From Plicaturopsis crispa FD-325 SS-3 (lineage: Eukaryota; Basidiomycota; Agaricomycetes; Amylocorticiales; Amylocorticiaceae), in contig KN832555.1 in assembly GCA_000827205.1 (NCBI GenBank), forward strand, positions 1,228,893 to 1,292,892: DNA of 64,000 nucleotides. The letters are read 5' to 3'. Below are positions 1-12,277 of this stretch, piece after piece. The position numbers and the translations under genes were made by a program. The notes beneath the pieces were generated by a model, which saw only the letters and a program-made list of their open reading frames with translations, ran no database searches and was not told where the DNA came from. Position 1 is the first letter of the stretch; each line of letters opens with the position of its first letter.

Positions 1-510
1 ACCGAGGGAGGTTTCTCCGGACTGTATAGCATGGGCAATATTCCGAATAGCCATTAGTCCGCTGGAACATAGCCTGTTGACTGTGGAAATGGGAACATCG
101 TGGGGTATGCCCGCGGAAAGGGCAGCAGCGCGGGATACGTAGAGCGGCGAAGGTGGATGGCAAGTTCCGACACAAATGTCATCGATCTTGGACGGGTCCA
201 ATTTCGTTGTCTCAAGGGAGGCCTACGATAATTACGGAACCATCAACAACTTGTGGGGAGGGACTAGGTGGTGGAACCATTTGTATCGAACACTTACCTT
301 CAGCAACGCACGCAACATCTCGTCGACGGGTGTGTCCTTGAGCTGACCCTTCCTTGCTTTACCCATCGCCGTGCGTTTGGCAAACGTGATGACCACATCC
401 TCTGGGTTCTTTTGGAGGATGGCAGACAGACCCCTCCCGGACTGCGTGGACGCCGCCCTCACGCGACTGGTATTAAGAGGTTTGCTGCTCAAAATCCGTG
501 ACCGCAGCAT
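1..510 (-). CDS. 3-ketoacyl-CoA thiolase, peroxisomal type (partial, N-terminal part)
   Basis: This encodes the N-terminal part of an acetyl-CoA acyltransferase, which releases acetyl-CoA from 3-ketoacyl-CoA in the last step of beta-oxidation. The first exon is 510-298, starting at an ATG and ending at a GTAAGT donor. The second exon starts at 210 and runs off the left edge. Exon 1 contains the typical NPEDVVITFAKRTAMGKARKG stretch. Exon 2 contains DICVGTCHPPSPLYVSRAA and the nucleophile region STVNRLCSSGLMAI, where the active-site cysteine lies in CSSG. The N-terminus has SGRGLSAILQKNPEDV, so a cleaved PTS2-like signal is possible, but I cannot point to a clear motif. Peroxisomal beta-oxidation is inferred from family resemblance. 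The C-terminal His and Cys motifs lie outside the window. Confidence 0.9.
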
Positions 511-1046
511 GTTGGTGTACGGGAACAGAAAGCTGTTCGGATTCCTGCCTATTTGACAGTACGTCGTGTATGCCGATACCCCGCATCGCGTTTACTCATA
601 ACAGACAATATTTGCCCACGAGGACTCACGAGAATCGGAGCATAGCGGCGAGTCGCAGTCACGATCACTTTTGCGGCAACCACGTGAACAAAATTTAGAT
701 CGCCACAGTGCAAAGTGCAGAGCCAGTGAGGAACAAATGGAGAACGCAAGCTCAGATGAGTACATAGCGTCGAGCATTTCTCTAAGTCGATATGCGAGCA
801 CGCACAGGAGTACTGAAACGTCGGAGGTTTGAGGCGGGTAACTCCATCCAGCATTGACTACCTGATGTCGACAGACATAACACGGCGAACGAGTGGTAAG
901 ACCGTGGATGGGGATGTCCCACTGAGTTCATGAATGAGTAATTAGGATGATCCGCAGAATATACAGTATGGTGTCTGGAATAGAACATTTAAGAATACTT
1001 GGGTGGAGTGGCCGAGGTTGTAGCACATACCTGACGTCCCCGACAT
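511..1046. other. intergenic, thiolase upstream region
   Basis: This stretch holds the presumed promoter of the thiolase gene and the 3' flank of the mitochondrial L32 gene. Short open frames occur on both strands, but none shows family resemblance or splice structure. I see no gene here. Confidence 0.5.
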
Positions 1047-1478
1047 CTATGTCGAGCCCAGTTGCTCGAGCTTCGCAGCAGCCTTCCGTTCCCGCGTAAT
1101 AGCACCAAAACACTCTTTGCAGAGATGGTGCGCTTCTTTGGGTGCACCACACGCCGGACAATTCACTATGTCTACAGTGCAACTAATGTCAGATGCACGG
1201 ACGGCCTTGGTATCGTTGGCGCGTTACTGACTTTGTTTATCCTTCAAGCCCTTGTTCGCACTGCGCATAGACTTTCGTGAATGCGAAACCTTTTTCTTCG
1301 GTACTGCGAGAAGAAATGGCGGAAAAAGTTCCAGGAGAGATTGGAGAGTTGGTAAAGCCCATCTGAACGGTGCAGGTGCGACTAGCGAGCTTGGAAATAA
1401 TAATGCCGATAGCGTTGGTCTCGAGAACACCAGCGCGGGGAATAATGAACGCGTCTGGCGCAAAGCTAGCGAGGCCAT
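1047..1478 (-). CDS. MRPL32: mitochondrial large ribosomal subunit protein bL32m
   Basis: This is a nuclear-encoded mitochondrial ribosomal protein of the large subunit, about 123 residues. Exon 1 is 1478-1232 and exon 2 is 1171-1047, joined across a short intron with a GTCAGT donor and a TAG acceptor. The N-terminal ~60 residues are hydrophobic and arginine-containing, as expected for a targeting presequence. The mature start AVPKKKVSHSRKSMR is the hallmark of the family. Splicing joins KDKQ to NIVNCPACGAPK, and the zinc ribbon continues as HHLCKEC, giving four cysteines. The gene is head to head with the complex I subunit gene at 1609, with only 130 bp between the two start codons, so a shared promoter is likely. 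Recognition is strong because both exons carry diagnostic motifs. Confidence 0.93.
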
Positions 1479-1608
1479 GGCGAATTGAGGAGGAGGAGGT
1501 GAGCGTCGAAGGAAAGACTAGGGAAATTGCTTCCGAGTCCGACTTCCGATAGTGAACGATATTCGCACTTTCCCATTTGCTCGACAACCGCATCCACCTC
1601 GAACGCTC
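1479..1608. promoter_or_regulatory. bidirectional promoter of MRPL32 and NDUFA5
   Basis: A 130 bp gap separates the divergent start codons of two nuclear genes for mitochondrial proteins. All 5' untranslated and promoter sequence for both must lie here or overlap the coding regions. No clear TATA box is visible on either strand. Co-regulation is an inference from geometry and shared function. Confidence 0.55.
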
Positions 1609-2058
1609 ATGTTCCGCCTAACGCGCCCTCTTTTCCAACAAGTCGTTAAACGGACGACGGGAATAACAGGCCTGCCTGTGCACCCCAATCCTCTCCCGGT
1701 GCTGACGAAAACATACGAAGCCACCCTCCAATCACTCTCCAGCATCCCCGCGACCTCCGTCTACCGACAGAGCGTAGAGGCACTCACGCAGCACAAACTA
1801 TCCATTGTCACGGGTGCAAATGGAGACATATCCGCGGTTGAGAAGGGTTTAGACGAGGGACAGATAGAGGAGTCGCTAGACATCGCGAAAGACGAGCTCA
1901 AATTGGCATCGCATATGGTTGAATGGAAAGCGTGAGTTGCCATCCCGAATTTCTGCGTCTTGGTTGCTTACATTCTACTCGATAGGTGGGAACCCTTAGA
2001 GGAAAAGCCAGAGGCAGGCCAGTGGGAGTACTTCGGCAACACCTCCAATGCGACATGA
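1609..2058 (+). CDS. NADH:ubiquinone oxidoreductase (complex I) NDUFA5-family subunit
   Basis: This is an accessory subunit of mitochondrial complex I of the NDUFA5/B13 family (29.9 kDa subunit in Neurospora), sited in the peripheral arm at the inner membrane. Exon 1 is 1609-1931 and exon 2 is 1986-2058, giving 131 residues. The signature KRTTGITGLPVHPNPLPVL is followed by a three-helix bundle region with SIPATSVYRQSVEALTQHKL, typical of the family. Exon 2 supplies WEPLEEKPEAGQWEYF, the usual C-terminal aromatic segment. An in-frame ATG at 1552 exists, but the 1609 start gives the short positively charged N-terminus expected of the family. Confidence 0.93.
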
Positions 2059-2517
2059 CATGTCTTACGGATGTAACACCTCGGTCTCATATATCCGTTT
2101 GCGCCCCCTTGATACGCCGGTTGAATGGCTGTATAGACATCTCATAACCAGATGTGTGCACACGACGCATCACAAGATGAGCGACTCCCTGCGGCTCCCC
2201 AACCAAGAGACTGCACGAGCCCGCAGATTCCGGGATCCCGTAAGTGGATTACTGTCACATCAACGGGGTACACTGCCTTCTCCGGACAGCTAGCTGCTAT
2301 CATAATCCTACCAACAGCAGCACTCTGCGAAACTGCGCAGAACTGCCCTGAGGGCTATGAATTGTCTGGATCCAGGTACGGGCCGGGTGCAAAGCACAAT
2401 CGTATAAGATCATCGAGTTTACTGCTCAGTATGAGTAAATCTTCTGCAACACGTCGCGAGCATTGCACCACACATACACTGGTCGTATTCACCTACATCT
2501 CTTCAGATCCATCGACC
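2059..2517. other. intergenic, upstream of carotenoid oxygenase
   Basis: This is about 460 bp between the complex I subunit and the oxygenase start. It holds the presumed oxygenase promoter. Open frames occur, but none resembles a known family. Confidence 0.5.
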
Positions 2518-4585
2518 ATGTCTACGTTCGACGCAGCTGCAGCGTCGCGGGGATATTACAACTGCCCCGAAACCCCATCTCCCGTGGCTTTGTCCGTCAA
2601 AGGAGAAGTGAGTAGTACACCACTGGCATATATCTCCTCCGACTGAAAAGAGGCTTTGCTAGATTCCTTCCTGGATATCTGGCGTCCTGTACCGCACAGG
2701 CCCAGGAACCTTCAGCATTCCGGCTGATGCGAATGGGGCCATTTTTGAAATACGACACTGGTTTGACGGGCTGGCGTTGCACCACCGCTTTGCGATCCAG
2801 AATGGGCAGGTTGAGTATCGTTCGCGCAAAGGCGCCACCGCTATAGAGGACTATATCAAGCGAAATGGCATTTACCCCCCTAACAGTGTGTATCACCACG
2901 ATTGGCTTATATTGACCTGTTTTCTTAACGCTGTTTTTCGTTAGCTGCTAGCTTCGGTCAAGTCGATCCTTGCGAGAAGCTTCTCGGCAAAATGTTTTGT
3001 GGGTGACGCTCACTGTCTCAAGTGGCTTGTGGGCTTACAGTTGTATCTAGCCAAGTTCGCACATTCGCTCTCTCCGATTCCAGGGCCACCTGCCCCAGAA
3101 GGGGTGCAGTCGCGGAATGTTAGCGTGACTATATCACTCGAGTTCAACGGGCTCCCGGGCGCACCGTTGGTCTCAAAGACAGATGCAAATTCATTGCAGA
3201 TACTCGACCGAGTCACTCTCGAGCCTGTCGGATTGACCACTTACAAGTCAGTCCTCCCAGAGCTGGATGGCCCATTAGCGGCTGCTCACGCGGGAGTCGA
3301 CGACGAGGAGGGCGCAGGTGGAAAGGGATTCTATAACTACACTTTGAAGTTCGGTAGGAAGCCGAGTGAGTGTTCATTTGCTTTCCAGGTATACTTGCTT
3401 ATATGCATCCGTTGACCCGCATGTTGTTAGCTTATAGCGTATTCAAGATTGACCCGAACGGAAAGGGCAAAGTCCTCGCCGAGATTGATGACGCCCCCGC
3501 CGCCTACTTGCATACTGTTTTCCTGACCAAGCGCTTTGTTGGTGATTCATCACCCCTCACTCTCACGCGACCTTCACCGATCCTAATTTACGGCTTTCAG
3601 TCCTGGTCATATGGCAATGCGATTACAAGCTTAGTGGTCTGCCAATTCTCATTCACGGCTCGATGTCCGTTAATACCTTCAAGCCCTGGTCTGAAAAGCG
3701 GAAAACGTTATTCTATGTCATCGACCGATACAAGGGCGGGGTAGTTGCCAAGTACGTGTCCTCGTTGCTTTGTATGAAAGAGATCAGCCAGTTCACGACA
3801 TCTGCTTCCTCCAGATACCATTCAGATCCCTTCTTTGCGTTCCATAGTTTAAACTCCTTCGATGACGAGGATGGCTCAATCGTTATTGACATAGCATGCT
3901 ACAAAAACTTCTCAGTACGGCGATATGACTCTTGCACGGTCGACATGTACTAATGCATATCTCGGACTAGAACCTCGAAGCACTGACACTTGAGAGCCTG
4001 CGGCACCCTTCGAAAGATTCTGCAAGTCCGATTCCCACCGCGAGACGTTACAGGCTGCGGGATCCAAGTAAACTGGACGATGCATCCGTAAGCTATCCCG
4101 CGACGACAGAGTTTGATCTTGGACCGTCGGCGAATATCGAGCTGCCGACTGTCGCCCCAAGCGTCTCCAGCAGGCCATACCGCTACGTGTACGGGCTGCA
4201 CAACCATCGCGCGGACGAAAACTCGCCCGTGCTATTCTCCAACGCTCTCATCAAGATTAACATGGAGGACAAGACGTGGAAGGTGTGGCAAACCGCGGAT
4301 GGAATGCAAATTCCCGGAGAGCCGATATTTGTACCACGTCCCGACGAGAGCGCGAATGCCGCGGAGGATGCCGGGGTGCTCCTGACCGTGGTATTGGATG
4401 CGAAACGCGGGGCAAGCGCGCTGGTCGTCATTGATGCCCAGAGCATGCAAGAGCTGGGTCGCGCAGAGATGGACGTTCCTTTCCCCTTTCAATTTCATGT
4501 GAGTGCGGGTTTGAACGTCGTACTTAGCCTGCGACGCTAACATGAACCTTCGCAGGGGGCCTTTCAACCTGGGAACGGCAAGTGA
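2518..4585 (+). CDS. carotenoid cleavage oxygenase (RPE65/CCD family)
   Basis: This is a non-haem Fe(II) dioxygenase of the carotenoid/stilbene cleavage family, about 521 residues in nine exons: 2518-2607, 2663-2889, 2952-2998, 3084-3365, 3431-3541, 3601-3751, 3815-3914, 3971-4498 and 4556-4585. The N-terminus carries SGVLYRTGPGTF and HWFDGLALHHRF, as in the family. The four iron-ligand histidines are plausibly those in LAAAHAGVD, AYLHTVFLT, FFAFHSLNSF and FPFQFHGAF. The last is the usual C-terminal motif, and here its HGAF is created by the last splice. No transmembrane helix or signal peptide is evident, so it is probably cytosolic or peripherally membrane-bound. No carotenoid synthesis gene lies nearby, so the substrate (carotenoid, apocarotenoid or stilbene) cannot be told from context. 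Confidence 0.93.
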
Positions 4586-5104
4586 TGCTTGCCAATTTCG
4601 AGACAGACCGTAGGCTCCTGAGAGGAAGGGTGTTAACGCTCATCAATGTACTTGTTCGTGCGACGCAATACGTTTTTTCCGAGTATTTATTCGGCGGTGT
4701 CTGATTTTGGGAGATTCGCAGGCAACGCCACTACGGGGACCCCACCCAGGTCGACAAGTACTGCAGCAGGAGATGCAAGTAATATACCTGGGTACACGCG
4801 CTGGCGTCTTGTGCAGCCTTAAATGCAAACGGTCCAAGTCAATCCAGCTCAAAAATCAGACGATGAGAGAATGGTCAAAGCAGCCAAGAAGCACTTTTGT
4901 ATTTCTCAACAACATTCGCCAGACATTAGATGAAAGGCAACGACGCAAATCACTTGACATGACCGCTCGCTGCCAGCTTCGTTATCGTGCATACAAAGGA
5001 CGTGACAGTAACAACATTGCGGGGTGGTGGTACCAGAGATGTAATGAGTACGGGAAGTAAAAAAACAGAGACTGACGTTGAAAGAGTACAGAGTCTACAT
5101 CTAT
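4586..5104. other. intergenic between convergent genes
   Basis: This is about 520 bp between the 3' ends of the carotenoid oxygenase and EF-1alpha genes. It should hold both 3' untranslated regions and polyadenylation signals. Nothing else is supported. Confidence 0.5.
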
Positions 5105-6894
<1,790 letters not shown>

Positions 6895-6904
6895 TTAATG
6901 ACTT

Positions 6905-7096
6905 CTGCAAGGTGTGTAAATTAGTGTCTGAGACGATTTCAAGAGATCGCAGCAAGGAAAAAAAACGAGCAGACGATACGAAAGAACGACGGTCTTCCCG
7001 ATGGATTTTCTCGATCGTTCTCGCACAACTACGGCTCGAGAGACCACGACGTGAAAGCCAGGAATCGCGAGCACGAAACAGAGAAAGAAAACTCAC
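6905..7096 (-). other. 5'-UTR intron of the EF-1alpha gene
   Basis: On the minus strand a GTGAGT donor starts at 7096. The matching acceptor CCTTGCAG ends at 6905, 13 nt before the start codon. This gives a 192-nt leader intron, longer than the coding introns. Leader introns are common in highly expressed translation genes. This is a splice-consensus call without transcript support. Confidence 0.65.
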
Positions 7097-7730
7097 TTGA
7101 AGAGTAAGGAAGGTGAAAGAAAATGGATGGGTACGGGGGAGGTGATGAGGGGAGGAACGAAAGGGCGGAGGGTTCGAGGCGTTCAGTTATACACGAAAAT
7201 TTTAATCTGCCATCAGTGTATCAAGATCGCATCGATGGAGACCGATGACTCCCCCATTCGGCACCGGTCCGCCGGCTGTGGCGCAGAAAACCTTGAAACC
7301 ATCCTCAAGGCTAAGCCAGTGCCAGTCGCTGCATATCGTGCACATCGTTCCACGGATAAAAAAATACAGATAAATTGGTCTTCCCCAGACGACTGCTCGG
7401 TACATAGATGGTGGGTTAACTATTGCTATTCTACAAGCTATCGATGGCATACACATAGCCACAATAGCGGCGTGATAGATGGGCACAGGGCAGATGGTAG
7501 TGAGTCGGGGGAATGCATGCACGAGTCAGATAAATAGCACGTAAGGAAGATGCTCTTGGACTATGTGGGGGCGTGAAGATAACAGCGCTGGAAACTCCAC
7601 GGACGCCAGGATGGGACGATTCTCATCGATAATGGGACATCCGAGCCTCGTTGTCTTCCTTTGTCGCCTGCACGCTGCAGCGCGACCGATAGGACTCCAG
7701 GATTGCGATGCCATTAAGCTTGTTGAAGCT
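7097..7730. other. EF-1alpha promoter and kinase 3' flank
   Basis: On the minus strand the first ~100 bases upstream of EF-1alpha are pyrimidine rich, consistent with a strong core promoter. The remainder flanks the 3' end of the kinase gene. I find no gene here. Confidence 0.5.
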
Positions 7731-9670
7731 TTATGCGAAGGGGTTCGCCATCCCCCATCCGCCGTGGCCACTGAGGAACCTGGACTGCAGGACCTTTTCA
7801 AAGGTTGGCCGCGCCGCCACATCCACCTTGAGACACGCGCGGACCAGAGCGGCAGCGTCGCCGAGAGCACCGCCACCGTCACTCTCCTCGCCCGAAAGTT
7901 CTTTGTCGTCTCCACATCGTTCATCTAGAGCGATCGAAGCGCTGGCGAATGGGGACTCGAGCCCTTCCTGCGCTTCCGAGGCTGTCGTGAAGGGGCATTC
8001 ACCGACCAGCAGTACGTAGGCTACAACGCCGAATGCCCATACGTCTTGTTCTTTTCCATGGTATCGTTCTCCGCGGAGAATTTCCGGTCCAGCATAGTCT
8101 AATCTGTAAGGAGGTTAATACGCCATCTTGCGGTAAGAGTATGACGAGGACTTACGTTCCGCTAAATGTATCCCAGCCGTTCTTCTTCACAAGACCAGAG
8201 CTACCAAAGTCAATCAATATCGCTTTTCCTGCAGCCCCGAGGACGACATTTTCATCCTTGACATCTCGATGAACTAGACATTGAACCTAGTTTAGGATGC
8301 CTATGCGTAGGATAAATGATTTGAATGAGCTTACCTATGCCTTGGGCGTGCAGGAAGCACAACGCATCCGCGATTTGACCGAGGTAGCTTCTAATGGAGC
8401 TAGACGGAATGCCGGTGGGGTAACTTTCTACGAGATCGAAGAGATCGAAAGGTGGCGGGGGCTCGTCTGGCTCCTGCTCCGGAGTAGTCGACGGAAGGAC
8501 GAGGTAGTAATAATGGTTGTCTTCGAAGAAGTCGAGGAGCGGGCAGATATTAGGGTGTCCTTTCACGGTGCGTCCTTCTTGCCACGAATCGTCACCCAAG
8601 GCGGTAAGCTGGTCGTCTAAAGCTGGGATGTGTACCGGGCTTTGGGGCGCGTCTTGCAGCGAAGGCCGGTGTGGGTCCCAGGGCCGACGAGGAGGTAGAA
8701 CGTATGAGATGGAGGAGATCGCTGACATGACATATATCTCGATGGGTATAGTTCCGTACTGGGGATGCCTCTTCCAGCAATCGGCCAATATTCGAGACTT
8801 GATAACCTGCTTGATGACCAGAGGAGGCTAATCCAACGGTAAAATAATCAGTAACGTTTGCCCCGAAGATACGTGTGCGAATCTTACCCCTAACGACCCG
8901 TCAGGTTGTCTTTCCCGCGCCCGTTTAACCAGTCCATAAGCGCCCCGTCCGATATCGCCCTCGATCTCGAACTCGGATATACTCCTCCCGCCCAGGAACG
9001 AATCCCTTTCAGGAGACGGTGTTGGAGGGCCAGCACTTGCCGCTGCGCTCAGGAAGCTGGTTTGACTGTCCGAGCGCCGCAAACTAGGCGGTAAAGAAGG
9101 GGGAGGTGACGGGGGCTCCATGGGTGCGATCAGAACGCGTCCGGCGACCAGTGAGACGCGTTGCTGGGAGGAGCGCCTTCGCGGTCGGGGAGAGGATGGG
9201 GACCGAGCTGGGGGTGGACGCATTCCATGCTCAGGGGCGCTCCTGACGCTGGATGGCGTTACAGGTCGTGGCGATGGAGTCCGCGAGGGATCAAGGGGAA
9301 TGGCAAGCGGTTCGGCGGTCAGCATGTGCACTGGCGACGATGTTCTGACGATTGCCTCGGACGGGGCGGGTGTGACGGTGGTGATCGGGCGTGCGATTTT
9401 GGAGGGGCGGACTGCACTGGACGCCCGTTGCGGTAAATGCAATTGCAAGTCATCGTGATCAACGACTGTCTGCCCATAGATCCGTGGTGTCTCTTCTTCG
9501 CGAGGAGACGGATGATCGTCGTGCTTTTTTTCCCAGTCAAAGCCACGTCCTATTGAAGTGACACCCCAGCTATTTCCGACGCTGGCTGCTCGGTACAACT
9601 TGGATTCCGTGGCGGGAGCGACCCACTCATCGTCGTCGAAATTGAGTTCGAGAGGGGGCGCAGACAGCAT
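7731..9670 (-). CDS. serine/threonine protein kinase, PAS-kinase (PSK/PASK)-like catalytic domain
   Basis: This is a protein kinase of about 588 residues in four exons: 9670-8888, 8827-8335, 8273-8156 and 8103-7731. The first ~230 residues are disordered and rich in S, P and R. The kinase domain then shows DIGRGAYGLVKRA (glycine loop), LVIKQVIK (catalytic lysine), TIPIEIYVM (helix C glutamate), VHRDVKDENVV (catalytic loop) and IDFGSSG (metal-binding DFG). GTIP.EI.VM, LLDFFED..YYY and FDLFDLVE resemble fungal PSK1/PSK2 and animal PASK. No PAS domain is visible upstream, unlike those enzymes. An insertion of roughly 45 residues follows helix C, and the APE motif reads GPE. Regulation of sugar and lipid metabolism, known for PAS kinases, is only inferred. 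Confidence 0.88.
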
Positions 9671-10162
9671 ATAACTAGTTTGTGTGAATAGATGGGTGTA
9701 GTTTGCGAGTTTCAGATGAGCGTTGTGGAAGAGAAAAGAAAGGCGGATGCAAGTCCAGTAACACAGGGACAGCTTGGTGGAAATTGAAAGTCGAAACCGA
9801 GATCGCGGGGTAAGCCGGCCGAGGTTTCCTACGGTAGCCGGTGCACGTTCCCGGCGGTGGCGGCAACTTGGTCTTGAAGTTGTACACCGCCATTTTTCCT
9901 CCAGCCGAGACCCAGCTGGTTCCGATTCCGAGACTGGATGTCTCAATTGTCTGATTCGAGGGTGGCGCTCAGCTGGCTGCCAGTTTCATCAGAAAATGGC
10001 CGCACGGTGGTACCAGCTCAAGCTGGGGACCAGCATCTTAATGGTATGGTATAGCTGCGGGTCAACACCCTGTTTTGTTGTGAGATTTGAGGGGGTTATC
10101 GGGGGATTTTTCTCATGAATGCAAGCTGCAGTCCCGTGCGCAAAATAATGGATAAAAACAAT
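9671..10162. other. kinase upstream region
   Basis: This is the presumed promoter and leader of the kinase gene on the minus strand. The kinase frame is open upstream to 9946, so an earlier start cannot be excluded. The residues there look like untranslated leader rather than protein. Confidence 0.4.
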
Positions 10163-11035
10163 CAATTACAGAGTGTATACATATACACATGATACATGAT
10201 GTATACTATGAATACCCTAGAAACTCTACCTTGATGCACGACACCTCCGTTTGCATGACCAGTGCCTACGGTAAGCCGGCCATGGTAAAGCAGACATTGT
10301 ACTGGTAGACACATCAGATCAGTCGAGCACCACAATGGAAGACACAAGGGACTTACCACATCATGTGGAGTTGTCGGATTGTGTGTGCGGCTTGCACTCA
10401 TCACCTGTTATGTTAGCACCGAGAACATTGAAGACAGCACTTGACGCCAACGCCTGCTCACTCCGGTGGACCTGCGCCAACCTGGATTAGTATTACACCT
10501 CAACTTGTAGGAAGAGTCCGACTCACCCTAATCCCTGCATGCCGGATTCTTTTTTTCGAGCCTCTGGTGACCAAACCTATCCAGCTGTTTAAAACCGTGT
10601 TAGGGTCAGTGAAAGTCAAAGATGCCAAGATTTATGACATACCGTACATATGCAGATGCTATAATGAGCACGAGCGGCACCCATTCTGATATTGAAGGGC
10701 GTGAGCAAGACGTTGATTACAGTACGACACGGACCTCAGACAAATTTGAGGCCCAGACTCCAAGGTAAGAGCTATATGCCCAAAGTCGATGCCCTGCACA
10801 CGACGAGTGGCAACAGCGAGCATTAGGCAGCGATAATGATGGACGGGAGTGCAAGAGTGGTGGTGGTAAGAGTTTGAGAGACGCCGACGCGAACGAGAAC
10901 AAAAGAGTCGGCCGTCGCAGTGAGACCAAGAGTTCAGGGCAGGTCAACGCTCACTTGGCATTTTCGCAAAGTCGTCAGGCTGCGGTCTGGGGGAAGGCTG
11001 AGCGCGGAATCTAACAGTGCAGCTGGGTCCGACAT
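10163..11035 (-). CDS. candidate small membrane protein, exon structure unresolved
   Basis: I do not recognise this gene. A first exon from 11035 encodes MSDPAALLDSALSLPPDRSL and ends at a good GTGAGC donor near 10955. A second exon from 10793 reads GIDFGHIALTLESGPQICLR. Around 10690-10620 another exon reads EWVPLVLIIASAYVR, a membrane helix. It is followed after an intron by WIGLVTRGSKKRIRHAGIRL and a frame towards 10360. A last block near 10290 reads QCLLYHGRLTVGTGHANGG. The donor at CTGAG|GTCCGT and the acceptor before AATGGG do not give the membrane frame with canonical splice sites, so either my junctions are wrong or the gene is damaged. Note also a perfect donor on the opposite strand at about 10764. 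Treat as a candidate only. Confidence 0.35.
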
Positions 11036-11356
11036 GGTACCAGATGGAAGATAGCTTTTGTCCCAGGTCATCAGCGGCCCCCTTGTTTGCCTGCAGTAGC
11101 CTGAATACATGTGATCCTCATATAATTTCATTGTCTGATTTCTCAGGTGACGGCCGGCTGTACGAGCCCTGGGGCTATCTAATTAATCCTATTGTCTACA
11201 GCTGGATTTGTCAGCTGGCCTCGCTGTTTCGGACAGTTGGCGGTGTACAGGAAATCTCATTTATCTTCAGCGTTGCCAGCTTGCGTTCAGCACTTTCTTC
11301 GTCGTCTGCCTTGGATAAATAAATACGCTGGGCGCGGCACATAGCCCCTCAGCGAC

Positions 11357-11970
11357 ATGGACTCCCTGATACCCTTCACGACATCGGGGTCGCTTGTGGA
11401 TTGCGTGGACAGTACGTCTACTCCCTGGCAGCCACAGACCTGACCACACCGTGACCCTTTTACTTCTATTCGCGTCGTTCTCTGCTCTGCAGGGAAGATG
11501 CTGGTCATCCTGCGTGATGGCAGAAAGCTCCATGGCGTTCTGCGGTCCTATGATCAGTTTGGTGAGCTCACCGTTACACGGGCCAAGGCGCATAGTGGCT
11601 GAATAATGACTCCGACGCACCCTAGCGAACCTTGTCCTCGAAGATACGGTAGAGCGAATATATCATGGAAATGCGTTTGCCGAAAACTGGCATGGCTTGT
11701 TTCTCATCCGTGGCGAGAATGTAGTCCTTCTCGGTGAAATAGTGCGTGTACTTTACTGTCTAATTTTCAGCAGCGTGGCTTATCGAGGCGTTCCCCCAGG
11801 ACCTCGACCAAGAAGACGAAATCCCCCTGCGGCAGGTCGAATACAATGTCCTGGAACCATACCATAAAAACGACACCGCGGTCAAGAAATCACACGACGA
11901 TGCCAAGGCGGACGTTTTGTACGAGCACAAGGGATTTTGCAAGGAGGGCGGAGAAGGCGACGGATATTGA
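11357..11970 (+). CDS. LSM1: Sm-like protein LSM1
   Basis: LSM1 is the defining subunit of the cytoplasmic Lsm1-7 ring, which binds oligoadenylated mRNA 3' ends and promotes decapping and 5'-3' decay in P-bodies. Exons are 11357-11411, 11493-11561, 11626-11741 and 11800-11970, giving 136 residues. Sm motif 1 reads [20 protein letters not shown] and Sm motif 2 reads [17 protein letters not shown], which is diagnostic for LSM1. The C-terminal tail after [10 protein letters not shown] is charged and short. The gene faces the SPP1/CFP1 gene tail to tail. Confidence 0.94.
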
Positions 11971-12277
11971 TCAGTGCGATCCTTGTTGGGGTGGACAGCT
12001 TGATGGAGTGGACAGACGAAGTGAGAAACAGCAATGGGCCGATTCATTACCCCGGAGGAGAGACGCTGAAAGGTGTACTTGACGATAATAATATTGCTTT
12101 CGCGAGGATGTAACAAGGGAATGTAAGACGGACGAACAAAGCTACAAAACAATCGACGAGTGTGCAATAGAAAAACACGATAACTGAGCAAGGAAAGTGA
12201 GATACATAGAAAGAGGAATCGACAGTCGCACCAGCCCAAAACCCTGATAATGAACGGGTTATATGATACAGGACCTA
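11971..12277. other. intergenic between convergent LSM1 and SPP1/CFP1 genes
   Basis: About 300 bp of 3' flanking sequence for two convergent genes. No gene is visible. Confidence 0.5.
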
